Assembly: GCA_934153945.1 (NCBI GenBank)
Contig: CAKPFM010000004.1
Span: forward strand, 1-64,000
Source of the DNA: an uncultured Bacilli bacterium
GTDB lineage: Bacteria > Bacillota_I > Bacilli_A > RF39 > UBA660
DNA: 64,000 nucleotides
Direction: 5' to 3'
Shown here: positions 63,007 to 64,000 of the stretch, in pieces
How the letters are laid out: every line of letters begins with the position of its first letter
Position numbering within the stretch: position 1 is the stretch's first letter
Notes under the pieces: generated by a model
What the model saw: the letters and a program-made list of their open reading frames with translations, nothing else
What the model was told of the DNA's origin: nothing
The model's database searches: none
Made by a program: the position numbers and the translations under genes

Positions 63007-63066
63007 TAAAAGCCTTTAAATAAAAGGAAAAATTAATAAAACCTTTTACACAAGGCTTTTTTTTTG
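63007..63066 (+). terminator. Terminator after the lipoprotein
   Basis: An outer stem AAAGCCTT/AAGGCTTT encloses an inner AAAAGG/CCTTTT, followed by nine T residues. Confidence 0.75.
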
Positions 63067-63088
63067 ATATAATAAAGTAGGTGATGGT

Positions 63089-64000
63089 ATGCAAAAGATA
63101 ATAAGCAAAATAGAAGATTATTCACTAGAGTTTATGATGGAAAAAAGTTTTGGAAGATACTCTAAAAGTATTATACAAGATAGAGCTCTTCCAGATGTGA
63201 GAGATGGATTAAAACCAGTACAAAGAAGAATCTTATATGGTATGTATATAGAAGGACATACATTCGATAAACCTCCAGTAAAATCAGCTCGTAGTGTTGG
63301 AGATATAATGGGTAAATTTCATCCACATGGTGATTCAAGTATATATGAAGCAATGGTTCGTATGAGTCAATGGTGGAAACAAAATGAATGTTATATTGAT
63401 ATGCAAGGTAATAATGGTTCAATGGATGGTGATGGTGCTGCTGCAATGCGTTATACAGAAGCAAAACTATCTAAAATAAGTAATGAATTAATGAAAGATA
63501 TAAAAAGAGGAACAGTAGACTTTGTTCCAAATTTTGATGATTCAAGAAAAGAACCTTTAGTTTTACCAGCAAAATATCCAAATTTACTAGTAAATGGTGC
63601 TGTAGGAATAAGTGCTGGATATGCTACAAATATTCCACCACATAATTTAGGAGAAGTAATAGATGCTACTATAAAAAGAATAGATAGTCCAAACTGCTAT
63701 CTAGAAACAATTATGGATATTGTTAAAGGGCCAGACTTTCCAACAGGTGGTATAGTGGAAGGTAAAAATGGAATAATTGATGCATTTAAAACTGGTAGAG
63801 GAAAAGTAGTAGTAAAACCTAAATATGAAATAATAACAGATAAAACTAAAACAAGCATTATAATTTCACAAATACCATTTGAAGTAAATAAACTATTATT
63901 AGTTTCTAAAATGAATGAAATTAGAATAGATAAAAAAATCGATGGAATAATAGATGTAAGAGATGAATCAGATAGACAAGATCCTGTAAGAATAGTAATA
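63089..64000 (+). CDS. parC: DNA topoisomerase IV subunit A (partial, runs off window)
   Basis: The first 304 codons of a type IIA topoisomerase A subunit are present. ParC is favoured over GyrA by the opening KIEDYSLEFMMEKSFGRYSK and the RALPDVRDGLKPVQRRILYG context. The quinolone-determining region HPHGDSSIYEAMVRMSQWWK and the catalytic tyrosine in AAAMRYTEAKL (about residue 125) are intact. AGGTGATG precedes the ATG. parE would be expected nearby; it is not in the window upstream. Confidence 0.93.
   Translation, partial: MQKIISKIEDYSLEFMMEKSFGRYSKSIIQDRALPDVRDGLKPVQRRILYGMYIEGHTFDKPPVKSARSVGDIMGKFHPHGDSSIYEAMVRMSQWWKQNECYIDMQGNNGSMDGDGAAAMRYTEAKLSKISNELMKDIKRGTVDFVPNFDDSRKEPLVLPAKYPNLLVNGAVGISAGYATNIPPHNLGEVIDATIKRIDSPNCYLETIMDIVKGPDFPTGGIVEGKNGIIDAFKTGRGKVVVKPKYEIITDKTKTSIIISQIPFEVNKLLLVSKMNEIRIDKKIDGIIDVRDESDRQDPVRIVI

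Overview
The window is low-GC, densely packed chromosome of a cell-walled member of the Bacilli, most likely a gut lineage near RF39 or Erysipelotrichales. The evidence is strong A+T bias, PolC, the RNA polymerase delta subunit, EzrA, YlxM beside FtsY, VanY and NlpC/P60 wall enzymes, and an unusually short 5S rRNA like those of Mollicutes. TGG encodes Trp and TGA is a real stop, so this is translation table 11.

Layout. 1-2078: the 3' part of a 23S rRNA gene, a 5S gene and the rrn terminator. 2153-4600: the t6A operon tsaE-tsaB-GNAT-tsaD. 4731-6447: a DUF6323/DUF6179 pair. 6444-11174: a TetR-controlled ABC-2 exporter operon with two tandem operator palindromes, ending in a membrane-flavodoxin fusion. 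11183-13780 (minus strand): a collagen-like surface protein and a SsuC/SsuB-type permease and ATPase. 13970-16818: surface or lipoprotein genes. 16851-27405: the matching substrate-binding protein gene, cut in two by a 9.58-kb integrative element (17394-26980). 27529-30760: ftsY, a small membrane gene, ylxM and a HerA-like ATPase. 30796-33803: a pilin/tail-fibre-like gene, an NlpC/P60 hydrolase and a lipoprotein. 33885-47797: polC, a methyltransferase, rubrerythrin, DUF1934-argS-rpoE, CmpB-like, vanY, an orphan histidine kinase, a GT4, a VTT protein and rmuC. 47871-50497: LysR, divergent from a zinc-ribbon orphan and a Nudix gene. 50539-53489: rpsD with its leader, ezrA and a lipoprotein. 53538-54760: a second copy of the pilin/tail-fibre gene. 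54809-58205: clpP, a nucleoside kinase and gap. 58320-63002: a giant repeat-bearing pilin-like adhesin and a lipoprotein. 63089 to the end: parC, running off the window.

The integrative element carries a large serine recombinase whose gene abuts the right end, a small serine resolvase, a rolling-circle HUH Rep (G2P type), an SSB, an XRE regulator, several orphan proteins and an unusual ASCH-TM-RsgI-like membrane protein. It has no conjugation or capsid genes. Its ends share a 7-bp core, and joining the flanks across that core restores the host gene in frame. A second attP-like site of identical architecture lies just inside the left end. Several regions of the element are structured: a leader peptide ending Pro-Pro-stop amid competing hairpins upstream of rep, two perfect hairpins inside rep, and a terminated structured RNA ahead of the ASCH fusion.

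The second theme is surface variation. Two pilin-leader genes 22.7 kb apart share about 0.89 kb of nearly identical DNA, including a G10 tract before the start codon, but have unrelated C-terminal tips. A third pilin-leader gene encodes a roughly 1,417-residue repeat adhesin.
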